DNA from: an uncultured Clostridia bacterium
Lineage (GTDB): Bacteria > Bacillota > Clostridia > Lachnospirales > CAG-274
Length of the DNA stretch: 64,000 nt
Direction: 5' to 3'
Assembly: GCA_944383305.1 (NCBI GenBank)
Contig: CALWOZ010000004.1
Location: 1-64,000, forward strand
Shown here: positions 31,723-38,859 of the stretch, piece by piece
Numbering within the stretch: position 1 is the stretch's first letter
Layout of the letters: the number at the start of each line of letters is the position of its first letter
Translations under genes and position numbers: made by a program
Notes under the pieces: model-generated
Database searches by the model: none
Seen by the model: the letters and a program-made list of their open reading frames with translations, nothing else
What the model was told of the DNA's origin: nothing

Positions 31723-32475
31723 ATGGATAGTTTTATAAGCTGGATAGGAGGCAAAAAATTATTAAGAGAACATATAGTGAGTATGTTTCCTACTAATTAT
31801 GAGAAATACGTAGAAGTATTTGGTGGTGCTGGTTGGGTATTATTTCATAAAAAAGAAGAAAAAGAAGAGATTTATAATGATATGAATAGTAACCTTATAA
31901 ATTTATTTAAAATAGTGAAATATCACCCAGATGCTTTTATTAAGGAGTTAGAGTTTTACTTAAATTCAAGGCAATTATTCAATGAAATAAAAGAAGATAT
32001 AAACTTAAAAAGTTTAACTGATATACAAAAAGCTACTAGATTTTTTGTATTAATAAAAAATAGCTATGGTAGCAAAATGGGTACTTTTAGTGCTAATAAA
32101 AAAGATATGATAAAAGCGATAGATTATATAAAAGAGGTTAGCCAAAGGTTAAATAAAGTAATTATTGAAAATTTGGATTTTGAAAAGATTTTAAATAAAT
32201 ATGATAAAGAAAATACATTATTTTATTTAGACCCACCGTATTTTAAAACAGAAAGTTATTATAAAGACATAGAATTTAATGAACAAGACCATTTAAGGCT
32301 AAAAGAAGCTTTAAGTAGTATAAAAGGTAAATGGATATTATCTTATAATGACTGTCAATATATAAGAAATCTATACAAAGATTATAATATACAAGAAATA
32401 GAAAGACAAAATAATCTTAAAGCAAGATATGAAAATAATTCAAAGTATAAAGAATTAATAATAAAAAATTATTAA
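31723..32475 (+). CDS. DNA adenine methylase (D12 class)
   Basis: 250 residues. FISWIGGKKLLREHIV (motif X/I region), FGGAGWVLFHK (SAM binding), DMNSNLINLFKIV, and the catalytic motif LDPPYF near residue 172 show an N6-adenine methyltransferase of the Dam/D12 type. No partner restriction enzyme lies next to it, so it probably protects phage DNA or regulates. It is under separate control from the flanking repressor. Confidence 0.93.
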   Translation: MDSFISWIGGKKLLREHIVSMFPTNYEKYVEVFGGAGWVLFHKKEEKEEIYNDMNSNLINLFKIVKYHPDAFIKELEFYLNSRQLFNEIKEDINLKSLTDIQKATRFFVLIKNSYGSKMGTFSANKKDMIKAIDYIKEVSQRLNKVIIENLDFEKILNKYDKENTLFYLDPPYFKTESYYKDIEFNEQDHLRLKEALSSIKGKWILSYNDCQYIRNLYKDYNIQEIERQNNLKARYENNSKYKELIIKNY

Positions 32476-32548
32476 TAGCATAATATATTTAAAATATATA
32501 AATAACATTAATAATTTATGAAAAAAATGTGTATATCATCAAAATATG

Positions 32549-32578
32549 TTGACAAATAAATGGAATATATATTATAAT
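32549..32578 (+). promoter_or_regulatory. Promoter of a possible small RNA
   Basis: TTGACA, 18 bp, TATAAT, pointing into the non-coding stretch 32585-32680 and convergent with the ATPase gene. Confidence 0.6.
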
Positions 32579-32584
32579 ATATAC

Positions 32585-32670
32585 ATATAATATAAGCATA
32601 ATACTTTATAGCGATTGCTAAAGTATTAATATATAGAGGAGTTTCGACAGGCGGTGCCGGAAACTCCTTT
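32585..32670 (+). ncRNA. Candidate small RNA facing the ATPase gene
   Basis: Two strong hairpins: AATACTTT-(at)-AGC with GCT-AAAGTATT (32600-32627), and GGAGTTTC/GAAACTCC (32638-32667) whose loop holds GGC-GGT-GCC. A weak T-rich end follows. It lies immediately beyond the ATPase stop, so it could also serve as that gene's terminator. Expression is inferred from the promoter. Confidence 0.45.
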
Positions 32671-32684
32671 AGTTATGTAATTGA

Positions 32685-34124
32685 TTAGTCAGATCTAACA
32701 CCTAAAGCTTTATGCAGACCTTTGTGTATTATAAAATATTCTTTATAATCTATTTTTATACCAGGGTTTCTATGCTTAAATAGTACACTTTGTTTTTTGT
32801 TTCTACTATTAGTTTGCAAGTGACCAATGTAACCAGATTCGAATAATCGAAGTAGTATATCCTTTATAATACTTTCATCTATCTTACTATTACTTTCTTT
32901 TAATAAATCTGAAAATTTATTATAGCTAAACTTATTATTACCTATTCTTTGAAATACTTGTTCTAGTTCTTGTATTAACTTATCATCTATAAAGCCACTT
33001 AGTTCATTTTTCATTTCGTGAATAAAATATTCAGAAGAATAATCCTTTAATGCTGTATTTATTTCTTTAAAAGTTAGGAGTGTACTTTCAGGAAATAAAT
33101 ATTGACATGTTAATAAGAATTGAAGAATATCTCTAGGTTTTATTAATGTATGTTCAAGTATATATTCCCAAGAGTCTCTCTCTTGTATTAAAGTTGGGAA
33201 AATTTTATCCCAATAAGTATCATACTTTTTATTTTTATCCGAAGATGATAATCTAAGCTCAACAAGTTTTTTTAAATCGTCTATTTTATCTGTCCATTTT
33301 AAGTATTCTGACCAATCTCTTTTGATTTTATTTAAATCAGGGTCTATTAATAGTGAAAATATATCTTGTCTAATAAATAGTATTATTTTTATAGGAGTTT
33401 TATTTTTTAAAAAATTTGTATTAAGATAATCAGTACTTCTTATCAAACTAGTTAATATTTGAATATGATCTCTTTTAAATCTAAGAATATCATCAAGACC
33501 ATCTAAAAGTATTTTTAAGTTCCTATCATTAAAATCTATATATGATAGAGCTTCTAGCATATTATCAATAGAATGTTTAATTAATGTAGAATATTCAAAT
33601 TTTTCATCTTCATTGAGAAGTTCAAACTGTAATTCAAGTCCTTTTCCTAATTTAAAAGATTTAAGTTTTTTTACAATCTCTTTAGATTTCAATTCAAGTC
33701 CTAAGCCATTTTTTTCTAAGTGATTTATTACATCATTTACTTGAGGTATTTCAGTTATTTGCATATCACAATATATTACTTTATATATCATATGTAGTAA
33801 TAGAAAATCCCAAGGATCCTTGAATTGTTTACCACCTTTAAAATTAGAGTCGACACTAGTTTTAAAAAATAAGCTAAAATCAAAATCATTAAGCTCGAGA
33901 GAAGAAACGTACATTTTAGGGTTGTTTTCAGTTTCGAGTTGTATTTTAGCATTATAAGCAGATTTACCAACACCTTTTGTCCCTAAAAGTATATATTTAT
34001 CTCCATCAAGTAATTTTCCTAAAATATTATTATTGTCATAAAAACAATTAATTAAAATCTCAGGTTTTCTTAAAAGTTCATTTTTGGCATCAGAAAATCC
34101 TAAATTAAAATCTTTTAATTTCAT
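32685..34124 (-). CDS. P-loop ATPase (Sll1717-like), possible defence protein
   Basis: 479 residues. Walker A is LLGTKGVGKSAYNAK near residue 45. ILLDGLDDILR near 225 looks like Walker B, and IILFIRQDIFS like a sensor strand. The C-terminal ~100 residues form a winged-helix-like region. The organisation fits STAND/KAP-like ATPases annotated as the Sll1717 family, seen in mobile and defence contexts. It has its own promoter and is not in an operon with phage genes, so it is probably a lysogenic cargo gene. Confidence 0.7.
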   Translation of the reverse strand: MKLKDFNLGFSDAKNELLRKPEILINCFYDNNNILGKLLDGDKYILLGTKGVGKSAYNAKIQLETENNPKMYVSSLELNDFDFSLFFKTSVDSNFKGGKQFKDPWDFLLLHMIYKVIYCDMQITEIPQVNDVINHLEKNGLGLELKSKEIVKKLKSFKLGKGLELQFELLNEDEKFEYSTLIKHSIDNMLEALSYIDFNDRNLKILLDGLDDILRFKRDHIQILTSLIRSTDYLNTNFLKNKTPIKIILFIRQDIFSLLIDPDLNKIKRDWSEYLKWTDKIDDLKKLVELRLSSSDKNKKYDTYWDKIFPTLIQERDSWEYILEHTLIKPRDILQFLLTCQYLFPESTLLTFKEINTALKDYSSEYFIHEMKNELSGFIDDKLIQELEQVFQRIGNNKFSYNKFSDLLKESNSKIDESIIKDILLRLFESGYIGHLQTNSRNKKQSVLFKHRNPGIKIDYKEYFIIHKGLHKALGVRSD

Positions 34125-34178
34125 TTATTAATTTGACCTCCTTATCATATATAGTAATAAAATTGTATATATATATAC

Positions 34179-34207
34179 ATTATATATAATTTTGTAGTAT
34201 TTTACAA
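34179..34207 (-). promoter_or_regulatory. Promoter of the ATPase gene
   Basis: Minus strand TTGTAA, 17 bp, TATAAT. Confidence 0.6.
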
Positions 34208-34220
34208 TATATAAAAATAA

Positions 34221-34245
34221 AAGCTACTATTAATTTAGTAGCCTT
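34221..34245 (-). terminator. Terminator of the second repressor gene
   Basis: GCTACTA/TAGTAGC stem followed on the minus strand by TTTTATTTTT. Confidence 0.7.
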
Positions 34246-34745
34246 TACAAATTATTATTTTCATTATTAAAATTTTTAATATTTAAGTTAGCCTGTTCTT
34301 GATTTAATTCTTTTGTTTCATTATCTCCACCAAAGCCAATAAGTTTTAATTGAGTTTTATTATTTAAGTTATTGTTATCATCTTTAGATATTTCATCAAG
34401 TAAATTAGTAAAAAATCTTTCAAAAGCAAGTCTATCATTTTTGTCTAAATTAAGATAAGAATTGACAATCTTTTTAGATAAAGAACTTAAATTAAATTCT
34501 TTTTCTATCAAATCAATTAAAGGTTCATTATCTTTTTCAATAAAAATAGGTTCTGTTCCATTACGGAGCCATTCTTCATTTATATTAAATATTTGACAGA
34601 TTAGTTTTAAATTACTATCTGTTAGTTTATTTTTTCCACTTTCAATATCATTAATTGTAGATTGTTTTAAACCAATTTTTTCTCCAAACTTTTTTTGAGA
34701 TAAATTTAATATATTTTTTCTAAAAAATCTAACCCTATTATTCAT
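34245..34745 (-). CDS. Xre-family phage repressor
   Basis: 166 residues. The HTH LSQKKFGEKIGLKQSTINDIESGKNKL at the N-terminus is followed by EEWLRNGTEP, typical of phage CI-like repressors. There is no S24 protease domain. The C-terminal LIGFGGDNETKEL parallels the other repressor and may be the ImmA-sensitive segment. It is divergent from a promoter with matching operators, so it is likely the main lysogeny repressor of prophage 2. Confidence 0.88.
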   Translation of the reverse strand: MNNRVRFFRKNILNLSQKKFGEKIGLKQSTINDIESGKNKLTDSNLKLICQIFNINEEWLRNGTEPIFIEKDNEPLIDLIEKEFNLSSLSKKIVNSYLNLDKNDRLAFERFFTNLLDEISKDDNNNLNNKTQLKLIGFGGDNETKELNQEQANLNIKNFNNENNNL

Positions 34746-34766
34746 TTATACACCTCCTTTTTTAAT

Positions 34767-34795
34767 ATTATAACCGTATAACGATAAAAAAGCAA
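34767..34795 (-). promoter_or_regulatory. Repressor promoter with ACGGTTATAAT operator
   Basis: Minus strand TTGCTT, 17 bp, TATAAT. The -10 is embedded in ACGGTTATAAT, the same sequence that overlaps the opposing promoter's -10 at 34833-34843. Confidence 0.7.
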
Positions 34796-34814
34796 TAAAA
34801 ATTTAAAAAACATA

Positions 34815-34843
34815 TTGACTTTTAATAGAATAACGGTTATAAT
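34815..34843 (+). promoter_or_regulatory. Early rightward promoter with ACGGTTATAAT operator
   Basis: TTGACT, 17 bp, TATAAT. A further AACGGTT half-site lies about 20 bp downstream (34866). No Cro-type gene follows; the transcript would reach the hairpin at 34938. Confidence 0.7.
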
Positions 34844-34937
34844 ACAAATAACAATAATCAAAAAACGGTTAAAGATTATTGTATAGAGTGTACATTGAAA
34901 ATTGTATATTACAAAAAGAGGCTTTAATAAAGAAAAA

Positions 34938-34953
34938 CCACCCAAAAGGGTGG
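34938..34953 (-). terminator. CCACCC/GGGTGG terminator, copy 2
   Basis: Same hairpin and AAAGAAAAA flank as 1329-1344, beyond the leftward gene 34974-35183. Confidence 0.65.
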
Positions 34954-34973
34954 CTGAATTGTTAATGTATAAT

Positions 34974-35183
34974 CTAATTTCTTATTTTACTATTGAATAT
35001 AGGACAACAATCATCAGGGTCGTTAAAATTGTGGCTTAAAGGGCAATCAATACAATTATCATAGTGCATATATTTACGACCTGATAAATTACCTAAATTA
35101 TCATAGTAATGAATAGGTATTGTTCTATTCTCTTCAAAAATAGGACAATATCCAGGAAATAAGGAAACTTTTTCGAAGTCCAT
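34974..35183 (-). CDS. Cys-rich small protein behind the perfect palindrome
   Basis: 69 residues with Cys at GYCP, NCIDCPL and DDCCPIF, consistent with a metal site. Function unknown. The ATG lies 10 nt after the 66-bp palindrome 35194-35259, whose 3' arm (minus strand) contains the start of the AAAAGGAGG site. Confidence 0.55.
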   Translation of the reverse strand: MDFEKVSLFPGYCPIFEENRTIPIHYYDNLGNLSGRKYMHYDNCIDCPLSHNFNDPDDCCPIFNSKIRN

Positions 35184-35193
35184 ATGTACACCT

Positions 35194-35259
35194 CCTTTTC
35201 TTGTATATTTTCATACTCTAAAATGGCAGTTTTAGAGTATGAAAATATACAAGAAAAGG
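35194..35259. repeat. Perfect 30-bp-arm inverted repeat, copy B
   Basis: Arms 35194-35223 and 35230-35259 are exact reverse complements with a 6-nt loop, TGGCAG. Imperfect relatives are at 3037-3108 and 36005-36077. Each is upstream of a leftward small gene. Confidence 0.92.
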
Positions 35260-35311
35260 AATAAAATAACAATATGTACATTAAAACTAAATATTGAAAG
35301 GAGGATAAATT

Positions 35312-35644
35312 ATGGAAAAAATAAAAACTCTAAATGATTTTAAATTACATGGTTGTAAAAATCGAGTGCATTATTGTACGGGTATTATTTATGACATAGA
35401 TGAGGAATGTATATATGTTTTAGAAATGCTTATGAGGGGTAAATGGTTTCACAGTTGTGGCGAAAGATATAAACTAAAACATAATTTTACACAAGATGAA
35501 ATTAATAAAATAGAGGCAGGCACATATATTTCATTTAGTGTAAAGCAGAGTACTGAATACATAGAATTTCAAAAAATAGGATTTAAAAAAGCTAAAGTAG
35601 GTCATTCACACGAAGAATGGTCGGTGTTTGAAATTTTAGGTTAA
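35312..35644 (+). CDS. Hypothetical early phage protein
   Basis: 110 residues, mixed alpha/beta (VHYCTGIIYDIDEECIYVLEM). AAAGGAGG precedes the ATG. No family recognised. It corresponds in position to the 2462-2737 gene of prophage 1 but I see no similarity. Confidence 0.55.
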   Translation: MEKIKTLNDFKLHGCKNRVHYCTGIIYDIDEECIYVLEMLMRGKWFHSCGERYKLKHNFTQDEINKIEAGTYISFSVKQSTEYIEFQKIGFKKAKVGHSHEEWSVFEILG

Positions 35645-35719
35645 TCAGTCAAAATATATATAAACAACCTAATAAGTTATTGATTATATATTGGAAAAAG
35701 AGGCTTTAACAAAGAAAAA

Positions 35720-35735
35720 CCACTCGTGAGAGTGG
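35720..35735 (-). terminator. CCACTC/GAGTGG terminator, copy 3
   Basis: Same design and flanks as the two CCACCC/GGGTGG copies, with a compensatory C-to-T/G-to-A change in the stem. Confidence 0.65.
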
Positions 35736-35748
35736 CTTAGATAGACAT

Positions 35749-35994
35749 TTATTCAGAAATTATAGATACTGAAAAATTTATACAGGTTTGATTCATAGAA
35801 TCTTGATACTCTAATTCTTTTCTGATTTCTTCAAACTTTTGAATACTGTCTTTTAATTTTTCAAATGTTTGTTGCGGGAATTCTTGTTCACAATTTATAC
35901 AACATAGTGAATTTTTATTTTTTAAATATTTAGTTTGTATTTCCATATTAGTATTACAGTTTCTGCAAAGAATGTTTATTTTCTTGATGTTCAT
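35749..35994 (-). CDS. Zinc-ribbon small protein
   Basis: 81 residues. CRNCNTNMEI and CCINCEQEFP form two CxxC knuckles near residues 10 and 33. A helical tail follows. ATG at 35992-35994 has 7 nt to GGAGG; the in-frame GTG at 36000 is too close. It is preceded by palindrome copy C. Confidence 0.6.
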   Translation of the reverse strand: MNIKKINILCRNCNTNMEIQTKYLKNKNSLCCINCEQEFPQQTFEKLKDSIQKFEEIRKELEYQDSMNQTCINFSVSIISE

Positions 35995-36004
35995 ATGCAC
36001 ACCT

Positions 36005-36077
36005 CCTTTTCTTGTATATTTCCATACTCTAAAAGGGCAGTTTTAAAATATGGATACTAAAATTATATAAGAAAAGG
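36005..36077. repeat. Long inverted-repeat leader, copy C
   Basis: Same ends (CCTTTTCTTGTATATT / AAGAAAAGG) and centre (GGGCAG) as copy B, but the right arm carries a short insertion, so pairing is interrupted. Confidence 0.8.
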
Positions 36078-36123
36078 AATAAAAAGACAATTGTATACTG
36101 AAAAATGATAGGAGGTGTTTATT

Positions 36124-36288
36124 ATGGAAAATAAAAAATTAACAGAGTTATTAGATAAAACTCAATTAAAAGTTATTGAGGGAATATTTAATTTAGATAA
36201 AAGTAGTGAAGATACAAAAATGTTTTTATTTAAAATAGACGGTTATTTAGAAAGTTTAAAAGATAGAAAAAATATAAAAAATGCATAA
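36124..36288 (+). CDS. Small helical hypothetical protein
   Basis: 54 residues, AGGAGG upstream of ATG 36124. Amphipathic helices (LTELLDKTQLKVIEGIFNL). No family recognised. Confidence 0.5.
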   Translation: MENKKLTELLDKTQLKVIEGIFNLDKSSEDTKMFLFKIDGYLESLKDRKNIKNA

Positions 36289-36355
36289 AAATATTAAATT
36301 AAACACATAGGACAAATTATACAACTAATAAATTTATAAAAAAGGAGTTGATATT

Positions 36356-36538
36356 ATGGGTAGAGATTTAAGCAAGTATACATATGAACATTTTTTAAAA
36401 ACAGGAAAGATAATAAAGGAATATTATGACGGTGCTACAAGGATAGTTATTTGTAGTAATTCTATACAACCATCACAGGGCAAGGAAAAAAGAATATTAA
36501 TAGACCCTGAAACAAAAAAAGTAAGGATAGAATTTTAA
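36356..36538 (+). CDS. Small hypothetical early protein
   Basis: 60 residues with AAAGGAG upstream. Beta-rich (IVICSNSIQ, KRILIDPETKKVRIEF). Function unknown. The position matches the 3237-3455 gene of prophage 1, which is also followed by an AAGCC..GGCTT hairpin. Confidence 0.5.
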   Translation: MGRDLSKYTYEHFLKTGKIIKEYYDGATRIVICSNSIQPSQGKEKRILIDPETKKVRIEF

Positions 36539-36593
36539 TAAGCCTTAGGGCTTATATAGCAGGACAAGCCATAAAAGGAGAGGAAGTGAAAAA

Positions 36594-36905
36594 GTGGAAG
36601 AAGAATTCAAGAAAATGGAAATAGAAGTAACAAAATGGTTTTTAAAAAACTATGATGCAGATTTTAGTTTAACAGGGTTTAAATATATAACATATATTTT
36701 AACAAAAAGGCTTTTAGGTGAATGGGGACAAGGTAATATGGAAGTACAATATTTAAAGACAAGTGAACACTTTGGAACAAGTATCAGTAAAACAGAAAGA
36801 AATATAAGATATTTTATTTCTACTTGCGAAAGTAAACACACATCAAATTCAAAATTTTTAGCTAGAATTTATTATTTAATAAAAATATATTTAGATGAAA
36901 AATAA
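36594..36905 (+). CDS. Spo0A C-terminal-domain-like DNA-binding protein
   Basis: 103 residues from GTG with AAGGAG upstream. The pattern LTGFKYITYILTKRLL..YLKTSEHFGTSISKTERNIRYFISTC resembles the helical Spo0A effector domain (GFxYL.., YPEIA..NTT.SRVERAIRHAIE). If so it binds DNA directly and could connect the phage to sporulation control. The similarity is from pattern memory, not from an alignment. Confidence 0.55.
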   Translation: MEEEFKKMEIEVTKWFLKNYDADFSLTGFKYITYILTKRLLGEWGQGNMEVQYLKTSEHFGTSISKTERNIRYFISTCESKHTSNSKFLARIYYLIKIYLDEK

Positions 36906-36916
36906 TGGAGTTAATT

Positions 36917-37060
36917 ATGTTAAAGATATTTAAGATAATACAAAATATAGAGATAAAGCTAAAAAATAAAATAGGTTATAGACATACATATATTTTATTA
37001 TTTATAGGAGTAATATGTTGCTACTATTTAGGATATATAATAGGCAAAATTATTTTTTAA
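36917..37060 (+). CDS. Small membrane protein
   Basis: 47 residues with a basic N-terminal helix and one transmembrane segment (YILLFIGVICCYYLGYIIG). The ribosome site GGAG is weak but well placed. Prophage 1 has a similar hydrophobic stretch, apparently frameshifted, at 3790-3909. Confidence 0.5.
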   Translation: MLKIFKIIQNIEIKLKNKIGYRHTYILLFIGVICCYYLGYIIGKIIF

Positions 37061-37067
37061 TAAAAAA

Positions 37068-37085
37068 GTGGCTTAAAAAAGCCAC
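37068..37085 (+). terminator. Hairpin GTGGCTT/AAGCCAC
   Basis: 7-bp stem with an AAAA loop. A T-rich stretch follows about 12 nt later, so it is a weak terminator or attenuator. Confidence 0.45.
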
Positions 37086-37159
37086 AAACACTATCTTGTT
37101 TTTAATTATAAAATAAAAATATATAAAAATCAAGTAAAAAATTTGAAAGGGTAAAGTAA

Positions 37160-37381
37160 ATGTTATATACAAAAGACATTATTAAAAGCATAGTTAAAGG
37201 TATAAGACAAGAGATTGATAAAACAAGTTTTATTATTGTATTAAATGACAAAAAAGAAATGGCAGTAGAGGGAAGTCTTATATCATTTAATAAAAGATAT
37301 ATAAAAATAAAAAATAGAAGACACGGAATACATAGGATAGCTATAAGTGATATAAAAAACATAACTACACTTATTATGTAA
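37160..37381 (+). CDS. Conserved small phage protein, paralogue of 4245-4469
   Basis: 73 residues, sharing TSFIIVLND and NKRYIKI.NR.HGIH with the prophage 1 protein. Short ribosome site AAAGGG. Possible small nucleic-acid-binding protein; not assigned. Confidence 0.65.
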   Translation: MLYTKDIIKSIVKGIRQEIDKTSFIIVLNDKKEMAVEGSLISFNKRYIKIKNRRHGIHRIAISDIKNITTLIM

Positions 37382-37392
37382 GAGGTGATAAA

Positions 37393-37947
37393 ATGAACAA
37401 TTTTAAAATACAGCAAGCTGTATTAAAGTACATACATAAAGAAGGTAAAGCAGGGTATTGTGAGGCTACTAGCCATCAATTAAAACTAATAAATGCAGAT
37501 GGAGAAATGATTACAGGGCAAGGTAATGACGGTTATTGGTTAGTTTTTGGAAAAAATGCCTACAGGATAGATGAAAATGACTTATACATAAACTTAGAAA
37601 GACTAAAAAAGATGGAAGACGAAAGTAAAATAACCAAAATAGAAAACATATTTAATACAGATGGATTTATGGGGAGTTTAAAGAGTTTAGATGAACCTCA
37701 AATATGTATAAAGTCAGAGGAGTCAACCTATGCAATGTTTTTATATGGCAAAGATAAATATTTTGTACAAGAAAAAGATTTAAAGGTTTTAGAAAATAAT
37801 TATAAAGACTATGAATATAAACTGTGCAAAATAGAAGAGGAAGTATATATTTTAGCAATATCTATAAGTGGAGAAATAGTAGCCATATTTATGGATAATA
37901 AAGTAGAAGAAGTAGAGCTAATAGGAGGTAAGTATGAAGATGATTAG
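37393..37947 (+). CDS. Hypothetical phage protein
   Basis: 184 residues, beta-rich, with GAGGTG upstream. YWLVFGKNAYRIDENDLYI and FVQEKDLKVLENN suggest two similar halves. No family recognised. Confidence 0.6.
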   Translation: MNNFKIQQAVLKYIHKEGKAGYCEATSHQLKLINADGEMITGQGNDGYWLVFGKNAYRIDENDLYINLERLKKMEDESKITKIENIFNTDGFMGSLKSLDEPQICIKSEESTYAMFLYGKDKYFVQEKDLKVLENNYKDYEYKLCKIEEEVYILAISISGEIVAIFMDNKVEEVELIGGKYEDD

Positions 37948-38047
37948 AATATTAGATTATGTTTTTAAAGGAGTAGTTGTATTTTTTATATATTTTATAT
38001 TAAGCTGTTTGAAAGATTTAAACAAAAAAATAAATAAAAGAGGTTAA
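37934..38047 (+). CDS. Small membrane protein
   Basis: 37 residues, ATG after AGGAGG. One transmembrane helix (YVFKGVVVFFIYFILSCL) and a Lys-rich tail. It overlaps the previous gene end. Confidence 0.45.
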   Translation: MKMIRILDYVFKGVVVFFIYFILSCLKDLNKKINKRG

Positions 38048-38050
38048 AAA

Positions 38051-38293
38051 ATGAATGTTAATAAAATAAATGGAATAAACAAATTTGGTAAACAATTTAA
38101 CAGGTTACAGTTAAGAGGAAAGCAGAACCAATATATTAAAATATATTTTTATAGAGGTATATTTTATTTTAAACATTATATTATAAACGGTGAAAAACAA
38201 CAGTTAAGATTTGAGGTTGTATGTAAAAAAGAAAATGAACAAAAAGCCTTTAATAAAATATTTGAATATATAGAGACTTTAAGAAATGAATAA
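38051..38293 (+). CDS. Hypothetical phage protein
   Basis: 80 residues, basic and aromatic-rich (IKIYFYRGIFYFKHYI). Could bind nucleic acid. Function unknown. Its end overlaps the next gene. Confidence 0.5.
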   Translation: MNVNKINGINKFGKQFNRLQLRGKQNQYIKIYFYRGIFYFKHYIINGEKQQLRFEVVCKKENEQKAFNKIFEYIETLRNE

Positions 38294-38522
38294 TAATTTT
38301 ATAGACATCTTAAAAGAGGCTTTATACATAAATGAAAATACTGACCATAACATAGTTTTAGAATTTCATAAACAAAAGATAGAGTTTAGACATTATACAA
38401 AAGATGATATTTTAAAAAATAGAATTTATGGACATTTAAAAAAATACATAATATTTAAGTATGAAGATATAGAAAAAATAGAACAAGTGAAAGAATATTT
38501 ACTAGGAATCAATTTTTTTTGA
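38286..38522 (+). CDS. Hypothetical phage protein
   Basis: 78 residues, mixed charge, coupled to the preceding gene by overlap. It is the last gene before the Rep-associated non-coding region. Confidence 0.5.
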   Translation: MNNNFIDILKEALYINENTDHNIVLEFHKQKIEFRHYTKDDILKNRIYGHLKKYIIFKYEDIEKIEQVKEYLLGINFF

Positions 38523-38668
38523 TACAAAGTATCAAAAAAACAGCTATTCCTATTATTCTTCTTCAATAATGTGGTAATTTTATAAATTCCCACGAATTAA
38601 AACAAAAACCCGTTTATAAATTTTATATTGAATAATAAAGTCATAGCTTAATTGAAATTAATAAAAAA

Positions 38669-38694
38669 GGCTAACACATAAAAATATGTTAGCC
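38669..38694 (+). terminator. Hairpin GGCTAACA/TGTTAGCC
   Basis: 8-bp stem in the non-coding region 38523-38859. It probably ends the small-gene operon, or is part of the replication origin. Confidence 0.5.
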
Positions 38695-38700
38695 AAAATG

Positions 38701-38762
38701 ATTAAACCGTAAAAGTATAATCAACTCCAACCAAGTAGATTATATCACTTTTACGGTTTAAT
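38701..38762. other. Large inverted repeat, candidate rolling-circle origin
   Basis: Perfect 16-bp arms ATTAAACCGTAAAAGT/ACTTTTACGGTTTAAT, with an inner ATAATC/GATTAT stem, lie about 100 bp upstream of the HUH Rep gene. The single-stranded centre contains CAACTCCAACCAAG. HUH initiators commonly nick near such hairpins, so this is a plausible origin. The rest of 38523-38859 shows only a short TGATAC/GTATCA hairpin. Confidence 0.5.
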
Positions 38763-38859
38763 TTCAATATTTTTTTAAGCCTTTAAATAGGTTTTAGGGG
38801 CTAGTATAGAGTATTAACAACTCAGCTAAAGAAAAAATAAAAGTAAAGGGTAAATGATT

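Noticed and set aside
32585..32670. Retron-type ncRNA
   Set aside because: No reverse transcriptase gene is nearby and no msr/msd-like end pairing is seen.
34742..34945. 67-codon hydrophobic frame on the minus strand
   Set aside because: It lies over the divergent promoters and operators and has no ribosome site.
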